Assembly: GCA_905233915.1 (NCBI GenBank)
Contig: CAJOFM010000004.1
Location: forward strand, 248,001-312,000
DNA: 64,000 nucleotides
Source of the DNA: an uncultured Muribaculaceae bacterium
GTDB lineage: Bacteria; Bacteroidota; Bacteroidia; Bacteroidales; Muribaculaceae
Direction: 5' to 3'
Shown: positions 33,805-42,845 of the stretch, in pieces
Position numbering within the stretch: position 1 is the stretch's first letter
Layout: every line of letters starts with the position of its first letter
Notes under the pieces: model-generated
What the model saw: only the letters and a program-made list of their open reading frames with translations
Told to the model about the DNA's origin: nothing
The model's database searches: none
Translations under genes and position numbers: made by a program

Positions 33805-34805
33805 GTGAAGCGTTTCACACCGCGCAGGTAGTGGGCGGTGATGATGTTGACACGCTCCTCGGGCAAGACCTTGAGCAGGTTGACCGTGGGCTGGGTGGTG
33901 TATTGGGAACGCATGCGACGAAAATGCCAATGGGCGCGGATGATGGCCCTGGCGTCGCCAAAGTGGCCTTTTGCCAATGCCATGCCGAAGGCCAGCGTGT
34001 CCATCAGGCGGCGCAACAACAGCAATTTCTTGCCCTCGCGGCGGGGCAGGTTCTTGTGCAACAGCAGCAGGTTGTTGCGGAAGTTATAGTAGGTCTTGCG
34101 GGGATTGCCTTGGGGCAGACTGCCGCCTCCCAAGTGATAGACGTGGCTCGACGGCACCATCATCAACTCGTCGCCCGACAGACGGATGCGCCAGCAAAGG
34201 TCTATCTCCTCCATGTGGGCAAAGAAGTCCTTGTCCAGACCGCCCACCTCCTGATAGAGCTGGCTGCGCACCATCAGGCAAGCGCCCGTAGCCCAAAAGA
34301 CGCTCTTGGGACCGTCATCATATTGTCCCTGATCTTCCTCGACACACTCAAAGATGCGCCCGCGGCAATAGGGATAGCCGTGGCAGTCGATGTAACCGCC
34401 AGCCGCCCCGGCATACTCAAACATCTGCTTGTCATCCTCGCGGTCCTGCAGCAATTTGGGCATCACAGCACCCACCCCGGGCTGGGCCTCCATATAGTCC
34501 AGCAAGGGGTTGAGCCAGCCCTGCGGCGTGCGTACATCACTGTTAAGCAGCACCGTGTAGGGGTACATCGTCTGCTCGATGGCCCGGTTGTATCCCTCGG
34601 CAAATCCATAGTTCTCTTTGAACTTCAGCACCTGGACCTGCGGGAATTCCTGCTGCAAGATCTGCAAGCTCTCGTCGGTGCTGCCGTTGTCGGCGACGAT
34701 GACGTCGGCAATGGTGTCATCGGTGCCCGCTATCACAGTGGGCAGATAGCGGCGCAACAACCCGGCTCCATTCCAATTCAATATGATGACAGCAACTTGT
34801 TTCAT
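33783..34805 (-). CDS. Glycosyltransferase family 2
   Basis: A 340-residue GT2 enzyme that builds surface polysaccharide or glycolipid by transferring a sugar from a nucleotide donor. The A-type fold starts VAVIILNWNGAGLL, with donor-binding DNGST near residue 41 and metal-binding LLNSDVRTPQGW. A later block FWATGACLMVRSQLYQEVGGLDKDFFAHMEEIDLCWR carries the catalytic ED-like residues. Acceptor and linkage are unknown. The C-terminal residues ELKTEN come from the heptad array. It sits below mtaB at a spacing of 14 bases. Confidence 0.9.
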   Translation of the reverse strand: MKQVAVIILNWNGAGLLRRYLPTVIAGTDDTIADVIVADNGSTDESLQILQQEFPQVQVLKFKENYGFAEGYNRAIEQTMYPYTVLLNSDVRTPQGWLNPLLDYMEAQPGVGAVMPKLLQDREDDKQMFEYAGAAGGYIDCHGYPYCRGRIFECVEEDQGQYDDGPKSVFWATGACLMVRSQLYQEVGGLDKDFFAHMEEIDLCWRIRLSGDELMMVPSSHVYHLGGGSLPQGNPRKTYYNFRNNLLLLHKNLPRREGKKLLLLRRLMDTLAFGMALAKGHFGDARAIIRAHWHFRRMRSQYTTQPTVNLLKVLPEERVNIITAHYLRGVKRFTELKTEN

Positions 34806-34819
34806 ATTCAGTTTTTGAT

Positions 34820-36088
34820 TTAGAAAACGATTTGGGCATCGACGCTCAGGTCGTCGTTGAGGGCCAGTAATTTCACGTTCACGATCTGGTTGGCAAGGCT
34901 CATGTCGGGCTCCACGTTGACACGGATGTAGTTGTCGGTGAAGCCGTGCATCTTGCCCTTGCCGCGGCCATGCTCGAGCAGCACGGGACGCACGGTGCCC
35001 AGATAGCGGCGCGTGAAATCGGCCTGTTTCTCGTCACTCAAGGCAATCATGCGGGCCGCGCGTTCCTGCTTGTCCTGCTGGGTGACGATGTAGGGAATGC
35101 GCAACGCCATCGTGCCGGGGCGCTCGCTGTAGGGGAACACATGCAGGTGCTGCACGTTGAGGCCCGCGATGAAGTTGTAGCTATCCTCAAACAGTTCGGG
35201 CGTCTCGCCACGGGTGCCCACCATCACGTCAACCCCGATGAAGCAGTCGGGCATCAACTGGCGGCAGCGCTGCACCTTGTCGGCAAAGAGCTGGCGATCG
35301 TAGTGACGGCGCATCAACTTGAGGATGGGGTCACTGCCGCTCTGCAAGGGGATATGGAAATGCGGCATGAAGGCCCTGGATTGGGCACACCAGTCAATCA
35401 TCTCGTCGGTCAACAGGTCGGGTTCGATGGACGAAATGCGGTAGCGCTCGATGCCCGCCACGTCGTCGAGCGACTTCAACAGGTCGAGGAAATGCTCGCC
35501 AGTGTTCTTGCCAAAGTCGCCGATGTTCACGCCCGTGATGACGATTTCCTTGCCGCCCTCGGCAGCCACCTCGCGCGCCTGGGCGACAAGTTGGGCGATG
35601 GTGCCGCTGCGGCTGCGGCCACGCGCTGCGGGAATCGTGCAGTAGCTGCACCAGTAATCGCAGCCGTCCTGCACCTTGAGCCAATAACGCGTGCGGTCAC
35701 CGCGGTCACACGAGGGCGAGAACGTGCGGATGTCGAGCGACGGAGTCACCGCCAATTGCTGCTGGCGGTCCTCGAACCACTGCATGACAAACTTGGCAAT
35801 TTCAGCCTTGTGCTCGCTGCCCAGGACGATGTCCACCCCGGGAATTTCGGCAATTTCCTTGCCCTTGAGCTGGGCATAGCAGCCTGTAACGACCATCAGG
35901 GCGTCAGGGTACTGGCGGATAAGGTGGCGGATGTGCTGGCGGCACTTGCTGGCGGCCAACGCGGTCACGCTGCAGGTATTGACCACGCACACGTCGGGCA
36001 TCTCTCCTGCCTGAACTGGCATGATGCCATGCTCAGCCAGCAGCGACTGCATCGTTGCCGTTTCCGAGAAATTGAGTTTGCAGCCCAA
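34820..36088 (-). CDS. mtaB: tRNA (N6-threonylcarbamoyladenosine(37)-C2) methylthiotransferase
   Basis: A 422-residue radical-SAM enzyme that adds a methylthio group to t6A37 of tRNA. The N-terminal UPF0004 domain keeps its cluster cysteines at GCKLNFSE, NTCSVT and GCYAQL; the radical-SAM loop is CDYWCSYC, and a TRAM-like end follows. The TTG at 36086-36088 is only a formal start. The frame continues upstream as VKLET before that codon, matching family sequences that have LETLGCKLN, and then into a heptad array, reaching a TGA at 36131-36133 without any ATG or GTG. The native start has probably been overwritten by the array, or a rare codon is used. Confidence 0.9.
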   Translation of the reverse strand: MGCKLNFSETATMQSLLAEHGIMPVQAGEMPDVCVVNTCSVTALAASKCRQHIRHLIRQYPDALMVVTGCYAQLKGKEIAEIPGVDIVLGSEHKAEIAKFVMQWFEDRQQQLAVTPSLDIRTFSPSCDRGDRTRYWLKVQDGCDYWCSYCTIPAARGRSRSGTIAQLVAQAREVAAEGGKEIVITGVNIGDFGKNTGEHFLDLLKSLDDVAGIERYRISSIEPDLLTDEMIDWCAQSRAFMPHFHIPLQSGSDPILKLMRRHYDRQLFADKVQRCRQLMPDCFIGVDVMVGTRGETPELFEDSYNFIAGLNVQHLHVFPYSERPGTMALRIPYIVTQQDKQERAARMIALSDEKQADFTRRYLGTVRPVLLEHGRGKGKMHGFTDNYIRVNVEPDMSLANQIVNVKLLALNDDLSVDAQIVF

Positions 36089-36117
36089 CGTCTCGAGTTT
36101 AACCCTATGTTGATTTT

Positions 36118-36152
36118 CGGTTTTCAGTTTTCAGTCCTCAGTTTTCAGTTAA
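36118..36152 (-). repeat. Heptad array J (ACTGAAA units), upstream of mtaB
   Basis: Plus strand CGGTTTT, CAGTTTT, CAGTCCT, CAGTTTT, CAGTTAA. It lies between the rnr stop and the open frame of mtaB; the array contains no usable ATG. Confidence 0.88.
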
Positions 36153-36156
36153 ATAG

Positions 36157-38571
36157 TTATTTCTTGCGGCCACGGGGCTTGCCGGAGCGGCCCGATTTGC
36201 CGGGACGGCCCATCCTCTTGGGGCGGCCCTCGCCACGGGCTTCCTGAACCTGGCGGCGCGTGCTGTTACCACGGGCTCCGCGCTGCTGGCGACGGGAGGC
36301 GCTACCACCCTCATACTGCTGGCGGCGACGCTCATCACGCGACAGGCGGCCATCAAAGAAGCTGCGGCTGTTCTGCTCGGTGATGGGCTCACGGTCGATG
36401 CGGTGGGTATTGGCGGGATTTTCCTCGTCAACGAGGACGAAATCGAGCTGCTTCTTGATGAGGTCGGCACGTGCCACCTGGATAGTGATGGGATCACCCA
36501 ATCGATAGACCTTGCCACAACGACGGCCACGGATGCAGTAGTTCTTCTCATCAAACTCATAGAAGTCATCGTCCAGGCCACGGATGCCCACAAGACCCTC
36601 GCAATGCGTCTCATCGACCTCGACATACAGGCCCCACTCGGTCACACCCGAGATGTGTCCCTTGAACACACCGCCCAAGCGTTGACCCATGAACTCAACC
36701 TCCTTGTACTTGATGGAGGCACGCTCAGCATTGGCGGCGAGCTGTTCCTGGGCGCTCATGTGCTTGCACTGTTCCTCGAGTTTGACGGGATCCACGCTCT
36801 TCTCGCCTGCAGCATACTTGTCGAGCAGGCGGTGCACCGTCAAGTCGGGATAACGGCGAATGGGTGAGGTGAAATGGGTATAGTAGTCAAATGCCAGGCC
36901 GTAGTGACCGATGTTGGTCGCGCTGTAAATGGCCTTAGCCATCGAGCGGATGGCCAAGATGGCCAACATTTCCTCCTCGGGTTTGCCGTCGGCCTGCTCC
37001 AACATCTTATTGATGGACTTGTTGATGTCTCGGCCAGAGCCCTTGGTGCGCACCTTGTAGCCAAAGTGGGCGGCGATGTCAGCAAAATTCTGCAGCTTGT
37101 CCAGGTCGGGCTGGTCGTGAACGCGATACACAAAAGCCTTAGCGGTCCTATTCTTGGCGACCTTGCCGATGTGCTCTGCCACCTTGCAGTTGGCCAGCAG
37201 CATGAACTCCTCGATGAGTTTGTTGGCATCCTGCGACTCGTGGACGTGCACCGCGGTGGGCTTGCCGTTCTCGTCGATGTCAAACTTGATTTCTTCGCGG
37301 TTAAACGACACCGAGCCTCCCTCTTCAAAGCGGCGGCGACGCAGCTGCTTGGCCATCTCGTTGAGTACGGCGAGTTCATCGGCCATATCTCCCTTGCCGG
37401 TCTCGAGGATGTGCTGCGCTTCCTCATAGGAGAAGCGCCTGTTGCTACGTGTCACCGTGTGGCAAATCTTGTATTTCTTCACCTTGGCCTCGGCATCCAT
37501 TTCCAGGATGACCGAGTGGGTGAGTTTGTCCTCATCGGGACGCAGCGAGCAGATGAAGTTACACAGCTTCTCGGGCAACATGGGCACCGTGCGGTCCACC
37601 AGATAAACCGAGGTGGCACGCTCATAAGCTTCCTTGTCGATGATGCTGCCGGGGGTGACGTAATGGCTCACGTCGGCGATGTGTACACCGATTTCCCAGT
37701 TGCCGTTCTTGAGTTTCTCAATCGACAGGGCGTCGTCAAAGTCCTTGGCGTCGGCAGGGTCGATGGTGAACGTAGTCACATCGCGCATATCGACGCGCTT
37801 GGCAATCTCCTCGGGGGTGATGCCAGGTTCCAGGGCCTCGGCGGCCTCGGTAACGTTCTCGGGATACTTGTAGGGCAGGCCGAACTCAGCCAGGATAGCA
37901 TGAATCTCGGCATTGTTCTCACCAGCCACACCCAACACGTCAACCACCTCGCCGATGGGCGAGTTGGCATCCTCGGGCCAGTCCACAATCTTGACGACCA
38001 CCTTGTCACCGGTCTTGCCGCCGGCAAGTTTGTCGAGCGGGATGAAGATATCGGTGGCCAGGAACTTGCTGTCTGTTGCCAATTGGGCAAAATACTTCAA
38101 CACCTGCAAGGTGCCGACAAACACCTGCTCCTTGCGCTCCAGGATTCTCACCACTTCGGCCTCGGGTTCCATGCCGTGGCGCGCCGCCCTGATGTGAACC
38201 AGCACACGGTCACCGTTCAGGGCATGCATCGAGTTGCGCTCGGCCACCATGATGGGCAAGCCGTCATCGGATGCGGTATCAACGCTGTTCTTGCCGTTGC
38301 TGCGGCGGATGAAGACACCCTCGGCCACCGATGAGCGATTGGCGGCCTTGTAGCTACCGATGCCCACCTGGACAAGAAAACCGTCAACGGCGAGTTGGTC
38401 GAGAATCTCGACGATGAGGGTGCGACGCTTGGGCGTGTTGGCACCCACAGCAGCCGAAACCTGCTTGTAGTTGAAGGATGCCTCACCCTGTTCATTAAAG
38501 AAGTTGATGACCCTGTCGTGGAACTCACGACGTTCCTGTTTCAACGATTGTAATCCGCTCTTTTTTGCCAT
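36157..38571 (-). CDS. rnr: Ribonuclease R
   Basis: An 804-residue 3'-5' exoribonuclease that degrades structured RNA. The domains in order are an N-terminal helical/cold-shock region (RREFHDRVINFFNEQGEASFNY, about 1-130), the RNB catalytic domain (about 245-590) with DARDFDDA-like DPADAKDFDDAL for magnesium binding, and an S1 domain (about 640-725, GVFKGHISGVTEWGLYVEV). The tail beyond residue 740 is very basic (repeats of RRQQ, RG and KRMGRPG), suited to RNA binding. It heads an apparent operon rnr-mtaB-glycosyltransferase-aldo/keto reductase. A promoter box is at 38613-38620. Confidence 0.95.
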   Translation of the reverse strand: MAKKSGLQSLKQERREFHDRVINFFNEQGEASFNYKQVSAAVGANTPKRRTLIVEILDQLAVDGFLVQVGIGSYKAANRSSVAEGVFIRRSNGKNSVDTASDDGLPIMVAERNSMHALNGDRVLVHIRAARHGMEPEAEVVRILERKEQVFVGTLQVLKYFAQLATDSKFLATDIFIPLDKLAGGKTGDKVVVKIVDWPEDANSPIGEVVDVLGVAGENNAEIHAILAEFGLPYKYPENVTEAAEALEPGITPEEIAKRVDMRDVTTFTIDPADAKDFDDALSIEKLKNGNWEIGVHIADVSHYVTPGSIIDKEAYERATSVYLVDRTVPMLPEKLCNFICSLRPDEDKLTHSVILEMDAEAKVKKYKICHTVTRSNRRFSYEEAQHILETGKGDMADELAVLNEMAKQLRRRRFEEGGSVSFNREEIKFDIDENGKPTAVHVHESQDANKLIEEFMLLANCKVAEHIGKVAKNRTAKAFVYRVHDQPDLDKLQNFADIAAHFGYKVRTKGSGRDINKSINKMLEQADGKPEEEMLAILAIRSMAKAIYSATNIGHYGLAFDYYTHFTSPIRRYPDLTVHRLLDKYAAGEKSVDPVKLEEQCKHMSAQEQLAANAERASIKYKEVEFMGQRLGGVFKGHISGVTEWGLYVEVDETHCEGLVGIRGLDDDFYEFDEKNYCIRGRRCGKVYRLGDPITIQVARADLIKKQLDFVLVDEENPANTHRIDREPITEQNSRSFFDGRLSRDERRRQQYEGGSASRRQQRGARGNSTRRQVQEARGEGRPKRMGRPGKSGRSGKPRGRKK

Positions 38572-38612
38572 ATCTTGAATTCTTAGATTTCAATTGAATC
38601 ATGTTTAACTTA

Positions 38613-38620
38613 CAAAGATA
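38613..38620 (-). promoter_or_regulatory. Promoter -7 box for rnr
   Basis: TATCTTTG on the minus strand, 42 bases upstream of the rnr start. Confidence 0.6.
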
Positions 38621-38716
38621 AGGCTTTTTTGCCGAAAAACACTTGCTTTTTGGATTTTTTATGAAATAGTATTTTTATTTTGGGCCGTAACAGAAGTCTA
38701 ACACAAAAAATGTTTC

Positions 38717-38724
38717 TAAATTTG
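38717..38724 (+). promoter_or_regulatory. Promoter -7 box for the DUF1573-meaB operon
   Basis: TAAATTTG, 33 bases before the chosen start at 38758. Confidence 0.55.
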
Positions 38725-38757
38725 CACGTTAAACCAATTCATGACAGAAAAACGACA

Positions 38758-39150
38758 ATGACTAAACGGTTATTCATCACGCTTTTCACCGTGTGCATGG
38801 TGGCAATCAGCGCGTTGGCCGACGGCAAGTTGGCCGAGGCCACTTTTGCGACCAAGACGCATGACTTCGGAACCATCAAGGAAGCTAACGGCCCCGTCAC
38901 GTGCACGTTTGAATTCACCAACACGGGCGACAAGCCCCTGCTCATCATCGATGCCACGGCGTCGTGTGGCTGCACACGTCCCGAATATCCCTCCAAGCCC
39001 ATCAAGCCTGGCAAGAAGGGCACCATCAAGGTGACCTACAGCCCCATCGGACGTCCCGGCGCCTTCAAGAAGACCGTCAAGGTCAAGACCAACGGCGCGG
39101 AACGAACCACCACACTGCGCATCGAGGGCACTGTCATCCCCAAGAAATAA
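38758..39150 (+). CDS. DUF1573 exported protein (1)
   Basis: About 130 residues. The start at 38758 (MTKRLFITLFTVCMVAISALA) gives a normal signal peptide and fits the promoter box at 38717-38724; the ATG at 38680 precedes that box. The mature protein matches the DUF1573 family: KTHDFGTIKEANGPVTCTFEFTN, ATASCGCTRPEYP, and FKKTVKVKTN. It is a small Ig-like beta sandwich, with a conserved CGC motif near its middle. The function is not known. The next gene codes for a larger DUF1573 protein and starts directly after the stop. Confidence 0.84.
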   Translation: MTKRLFITLFTVCMVAISALADGKLAEATFATKTHDFGTIKEANGPVTCTFEFTNTGDKPLLIIDATASCGCTRPEYPSKPIKPGKKGTIKVTYSPIGRPGAFKKTVKVKTNGAERTTTLRIEGTVIPKK

Positions 39151-40248
39151 GTGAAGCGTTTCCTTCACATAGCAGCACTACTAGCAGTGGTGGCCCTCGG
39201 TGCCACCGCCCAGCCGCAGACGACCTGGCTGGAACGCAGCCATGACTTCGGCGTGTTCATGGAACAGGACGGCAAGGTAACCTGCCACATGCGCGTGGTA
39301 AACTCGGGCAACGAGCCCCTGATCATCGTCAAGGCACAGGCTGGCTGCGGCTGCACCGCCATCACCTATCCCGAGAAGCCCATTGCCGTCGGCGACACCG
39401 CCACGGTGAACATCACCTACAACCCCTCGGGAAGGCCTGGCCAGTTCAGCAAGCAGGCAATCATTGTCACCAATACCACCGCCAAGCGCACCATTTTGGA
39501 AATCACGGGCAACGTGATTCCAACCGCTGCCACGCTCGACAAGCAGTATCCGCTCCAGGCGGGGTCGCTGCGCATCAGCCAGCAGAGCATCCCCTTTGGG
39601 GAACTCGCCAAGGGCGAAAACAAGACGCAGTTCCTGAGTTGCTACAATGCCTCGACCGACACGCTCCTGGTGGGTGTGGATGGTGCCCTGCCCCACCTCA
39701 AGCCTGCCATTGTGCCCGATACCGTGCCGCCTGGCCGTGTCACAGCGCTGACGGTACATTACCTGTCGGGCAAAGCGCCCCTATGGGGACTGAATGTGGA
39801 CACGCTCACCGTCTCATGCCGCCCCCTGAGGCCGTCATCAGCAACGGCTGGCTCAGCAAGCGTCAACGTCATGGCGCAGGTGATTGAAAACTTCAAGAAC
39901 CTCACCGACGAGCAACGCCGCAACGCTCCCGTCGTCAATGTGGACTGCGGCAATAGGCTGGACTTTGGCGAAATGCCCCGAGGAGAGAAAGTGACACGCA
40001 GTTTTGTTGTCACCAACAAGGGCAAGAACCTGCTCGCCATCAGGCGGCTGTGGGTTCCCGACAGAGAGGGCGTCGCCATCAAGGCGGACAAGTTAGAGGT
40101 CAAACACGGCAAGAAGGCGACGGTCACCGTGACTGTTGATTCCTCCATGCTGCAGGAGCAACTGCTCAACGTGCCGCTCACCCTCATAACTAACGATCCC
40201 GACTCGCCACGCTTCACCGTGCGCCTGGTGGGCATCATCAACAACTGA
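39151..40248 (+). CDS. DUF1573 exported protein (2)
   Basis: A 365-residue exported protein with a GTG start immediately after the TAA of the previous gene. A signal peptide (MKRFLHIAALLAVVALGATA) is followed by a DUF1573 unit with the same marks as the upstream protein (HDFGVFMEQDG, QAGCGCTAITYP, FSKQAIIVTN) and a second, divergent Ig-like unit after about residue 260 (FGEMPRGEKVTRSFVVTNKGKNLL). It probably arose by duplication of the small neighbour. The role is unknown. The stop codon TGA at 40246-40248 lies in the first unit of heptad array K. Confidence 0.84.
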   Translation: MKRFLHIAALLAVVALGATAQPQTTWLERSHDFGVFMEQDGKVTCHMRVVNSGNEPLIIVKAQAGCGCTAITYPEKPIAVGDTATVNITYNPSGRPGQFSKQAIIVTNTTAKRTILEITGNVIPTAATLDKQYPLQAGSLRISQQSIPFGELAKGENKTQFLSCYNASTDTLLVGVDGALPHLKPAIVPDTVPPGRVTALTVHYLSGKAPLWGLNVDTLTVSCRPLRPSSATAGSASVNVMAQVIENFKNLTDEQRRNAPVVNVDCGNRLDFGEMPRGEKVTRSFVVTNKGKNLLAIRRLWVPDREGVAIKADKLEVKHGKKATVTVTVDSSMLQEQLLNVPLTLITNDPDSPRFTVRLVGIINN

Positions 40249-40269
40249 CAACTGAGAACTGACAACTGA
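40242..40269 (+). repeat. Heptad array K (CAACTGA units)
   Basis: CAACTGA, CAACTGA, GAACTGA, CAACTGA. It supplies the stop of the upstream DUF1573 gene and ends nine bases before meaB. Confidence 0.9.
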
Positions 40270-40277
40270 AATCAAAT

Positions 40278-41435
40278 ATGGCCAAATCAAAAATCGTACA
40301 ACATAATACCGAAGAGTGTCCCAGCATGCAACACCCCGAGAATGACGAGCAGTTCACCGGACTGCAGGTCAATAGTGGCGTGGAGCAGCTGCCTAGCGTC
40401 AACCCATACCTGAAGCGCAAGCGCAAGCCGCAGCTCACACCCGCCGAGTATGTCGAGGGCATCCGCAACGGCAACCGCGCGGTGTTGGGCCAAGCCGTGA
40501 CGCTGGTCGAGAGCCGCAACCCCGAGCACCAGATTATCGCGCAAGAGGTGATTGAGAAATGCTTGCCCTACACGGGTAACTCCCGCCGCATTGGCATCAC
40601 GGGCGTCCCCGGCGCCGGCAAGAGCACGTCGATCGACTCCTTTGGCATGCACGTCATCAAGCAGGGTCACAAACTGGCCGTGCTGGCCATCGACCCCAGC
40701 AGCGAGCGCTCCAAGGGCTCCATCCTGGGTGACAAGACACGCATGGAACGCCTGGCCATCGAGCCCGACGTGTTCATCCGCCCTTCCCCCTCGGCAGGTT
40801 CGTTGGGAGGTGTGGCGCGTAAGACGCGCGAAACCATCGTGCTGTGCGAGGCAGCAGGCTATGACACCATCTTTGTGGAGACCGTGGGCGTGGGACAAAG
40901 CGAGATTGCTGTCCACTCGATGGTGGACTACTTCCTGCTCATCCAGCTGGCTGGCACAGGCGACGAGTTGCAAGGTATCAAGCGAGGCATCATGGAGATG
41001 GCCGACGGCATCGTCATCAACAAGTGTGACGGCGACAACATCGAGCGGGCCAACCTGGCCGCGGCACAGTTCCGCAATGCCCTCCACCTCTATCCCCTGC
41101 CCCCCAGCGGTTTCCTCCCCGAGGTCATCACCTACTCGGGCTATTACGACCTGAACATCGAGGGCGTGTGGGACATGATCGACCGCTATTTCAATCATGT
41201 CAAGGCCAGTGGCTACTTCGACGAGAAACGCCACGAGCAGGAGCGTTACTGGATGCGCGAGACCATCAACGAGCAGTTGCTGGCACGCTTCTACTTTGAC
41301 CCCGAGATTGAACGGTTGCTCAACATCAAGGAAGAGACTGTGCTGGCTGGCAAGCAGACCTCATTTGTCGCTGCCAGCGATGTGCTCAACTTCTATTACA
41401 ATAAGATAGTCCAACACCTACAGAATAAACAATGA
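40278..41435 (+). CDS. meaB: Methylmalonyl-CoA mutase-associated GTPase
   Basis: A 385-residue GTPase of the MeaB/ArgK family that protects and reloads adenosylcobalamin-dependent methylmalonyl-CoA mutase. It has the P-loop GVPGAGKST near residue 115, then LAVLAIDPSSERSKGSILGDKTRM and VETVGVGQSEI. The mutase is not in this window, but the CoA-transferase at 13319 belongs to the same succinate-propionate route. The stop codon overlaps the start of the lipoprotein gene as ATGA. The first 80 residues are family-variable. Confidence 0.92.
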   Translation: MAKSKIVQHNTEECPSMQHPENDEQFTGLQVNSGVEQLPSVNPYLKRKRKPQLTPAEYVEGIRNGNRAVLGQAVTLVESRNPEHQIIAQEVIEKCLPYTGNSRRIGITGVPGAGKSTSIDSFGMHVIKQGHKLAVLAIDPSSERSKGSILGDKTRMERLAIEPDVFIRPSPSAGSLGGVARKTRETIVLCEAAGYDTIFVETVGVGQSEIAVHSMVDYFLLIQLAGTGDELQGIKRGIMEMADGIVINKCDGDNIERANLAAAQFRNALHLYPLPPSGFLPEVITYSGYYDLNIEGVWDMIDRYFNHVKASGYFDEKRHEQERYWMRETINEQLLARFYFDPEIERLLNIKEETVLAGKQTSFVAASDVLNFYYNKIVQHLQNKQ

Positions 41436-41902
41436 AAAAGCTATTTCTAGTCGTCGCCCTGGCTACTGTGGCGCTATTGTGCTGCCAATGCACCACATCC
41501 AAGGAACTGCGCCAAGCTCAAAAAGGAGCGCAGGATGTTCCCTACACCGTGCTGCAGAACTATTACGTGCGCAATGATGTGAACGCTACCCAGATGCAAC
41601 GCCTCATCCTCGACAACGAGGAGGACTTCAACGCCTTCTTCGGTCCTGCTGCAGTCATGGGTGGCCTGCCCACCGATATCAACTGGAAGACGCAGTTTGT
41701 CATTGCCATCGTCCTGCCCGAAACCCAGCGCACCACCAACGTCATCCCCAAGGCGGTGAAACAAAGCCCCGGCAATGTCATCTTTGAGTATGCGCTCAAC
41801 CGTGGCCGCAAGACGGGCTACAGGCAAGTGCCCTTCTCGGCAGTAGCCGTGAACAGGGCTGCCGATGCCCAGGAGCTGCAAGTCTTTTTCATCGAGAAAT
41901 AA
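41432..41902 (+). CDS. Predicted lipoprotein
   Basis: A 156-residue protein whose ATG overlaps the meaB stop (ATGA). The signal is of lipoprotein type: MKKLFLVVALATVALLCCQC, with the lipobox LLCCQC and the lipidated Cys probably at position 20. The mature part carries VLQNYYVRNDVNATQMQRLILDN and then beta strands ending in LQVFFIEK, a pattern seen in Bacteroidetes proteins with a beta-sandwich protease-inhibitor-like fold. This is not a firm family call. Co-transcription with meaB and the Nudix gene is likely, though functions seem unrelated. Confidence 0.75.
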   Translation: MKKLFLVVALATVALLCCQCTTSKELRQAQKGAQDVPYTVLQNYYVRNDVNATQMQRLILDNEEDFNAFFGPAAVMGGLPTDINWKTQFVIAIVLPETQRTTNVIPKAVKQSPGNVIFEYALNRGRKTGYRQVPFSAVAVNRAADAQELQVFFIEK

Positions 41903-41906
41903 CACC

Positions 41907-42434
41907 ATGGAAGGTAATTTTTGCTACAAATATCCCCACCCCGCAGTGACCACCGACTGTGTCGTGTTCGGTTACGACGGGCTACGACTCAACGTCCTGC
42001 TTATCGAGCGCGGCGGTGAGCCCTACCAGGGTTGCTGGGCATTCCCCGGCGGCTTCCTTAACATCGACGAGGATGCTCCTGACGGAGCACGACGGGAACT
42101 GATGGAAGAAACGGGGCTGCGGGTGGACAACATCGAGCAGCTGGGTGCCTTTGCCACACCCGACCGCGACCCGCGCGAGCGTGTCATCTCCATCGCCTAT
42201 TTCACCCTCACCCATGTCCAGGACGTCGAGGGTGGCGACGATGCCCGTGTGGCACGGTGGTTCCCCATCAACCAGCTACCGCCCCTGGCCTTTGACCATC
42301 AGCAGATGTTTGAGCAGGCCCTGCAGCGCATGTCCGATTGCCTTAAACTCAAAACCGGCAATTTCTATAACGGCGGCGACTTCTCCCTCGAGGAGATTGA
42401 CATGATCTACTTCGCCACCCTCACCAACCGCTAA
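41907..42434 (+). CDS. Nudix hydrolase
   Basis: A 175-residue enzyme that hydrolyses nucleoside diphosphates linked to another group. The start is set at 41907 (MEGNFCYKYPHPAVTTD) because the upstream ATG at 41865 lies inside the lipoprotein gene. The Nudix box is visible: GGFLNIDEDAPDGARRELMEETG. The PAVTTDCVVFGYDG opening and the RDPRERVISIAYFTL block match the ADP-ribose/NADH-type group, but substrate is not certain. It is the last gene of the operon. Confidence 0.88.
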   Translation: MEGNFCYKYPHPAVTTDCVVFGYDGLRLNVLLIERGGEPYQGCWAFPGGFLNIDEDAPDGARRELMEETGLRVDNIEQLGAFATPDRDPRERVISIAYFTLTHVQDVEGGDDARVARWFPINQLPPLAFDHQQMFEQALQRMSDCLKLKTGNFYNGGDFSLEEIDMIYFATLTNR

Positions 42435-42475
42435 AGCCCACACTCAAACAGCACAAACCACACTCTTTTCAACAG

Positions 42476-42502
42476 CTGATTCATCTGATATTTCTGACTC
42501 TA
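42476..42502. repeat. Nonamer repeat 3 (CTGATNNNT)
   Basis: CTGATTCAT, CTGATATTT, CTGACTCTA, with a nine-base period, related to repeats at 24836 and 32439. Confidence 0.65.
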
Positions 42503-42681
42503 TCAGGATTGTTTTTGGTTGCGCAGTCAGGTTTTTTGTTCAAAAAAAGACGGGCTGATTATTGAATGATTTTATGTTAACAAATGTAAAAATTTGTGGT
42601 ATCTTAATCTGATGCCGCAAATTTGTGTTAATTTTTGGTCGATTTGTGCTTGAAAATTATGTTATAAAACATATTTGGCTC

Positions 42682-42689
42682 TATATTTG
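42682..42689 (+). promoter_or_regulatory. Promoter -7 box of the candidate small RNA
   Basis: TATATTTG; no gene follows on this strand, only the structured segment to 42845. Confidence 0.5.
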
Positions 42690-42845
42690 CATCGGTTTTT
42701 CATGGTAATAGTTTTTAAGGTTAAGAAAAACCAAGTGCCGTGAGGTAGTTGATTTTTCAAGAATGTTTAAGGTTTATGTTAATGGTATTAGAAGGTTAAT
42801 TAGTTAAGCAATCCCCGACGTGAGTCGAGGATTTACTTTTTTATA
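42690..42845 (+). ncRNA. Candidate small RNA of about 150 bases
   Basis: It begins just past a promoter box and ends in a clear intrinsic terminator. The 5' part has a stem GGTTTTTC/GAAAAACC (42694-42701 and 42725-42732); the middle has TTGA-TTTT-TCAA; the end has AATCC-C-CGAC/GTCG-A-GGATT with loop GTGA, followed by TTTACTTTTTTA. There is no open frame of useful size. The size and isolation are compatible with a housekeeping RNA of 6S (Bacteroidales-1) type, but I cannot confirm that; an uncharacterised trans-acting RNA is equally possible. Confidence 0.5.
42810..42840 (+). terminator. Intrinsic terminator of the candidate small RNA
   Basis: Ten-pair stem with one mismatch, four-base loop GTGA (42820-42823), followed by a T-rich tail (42832-42842). 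Confidence 0.75.
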
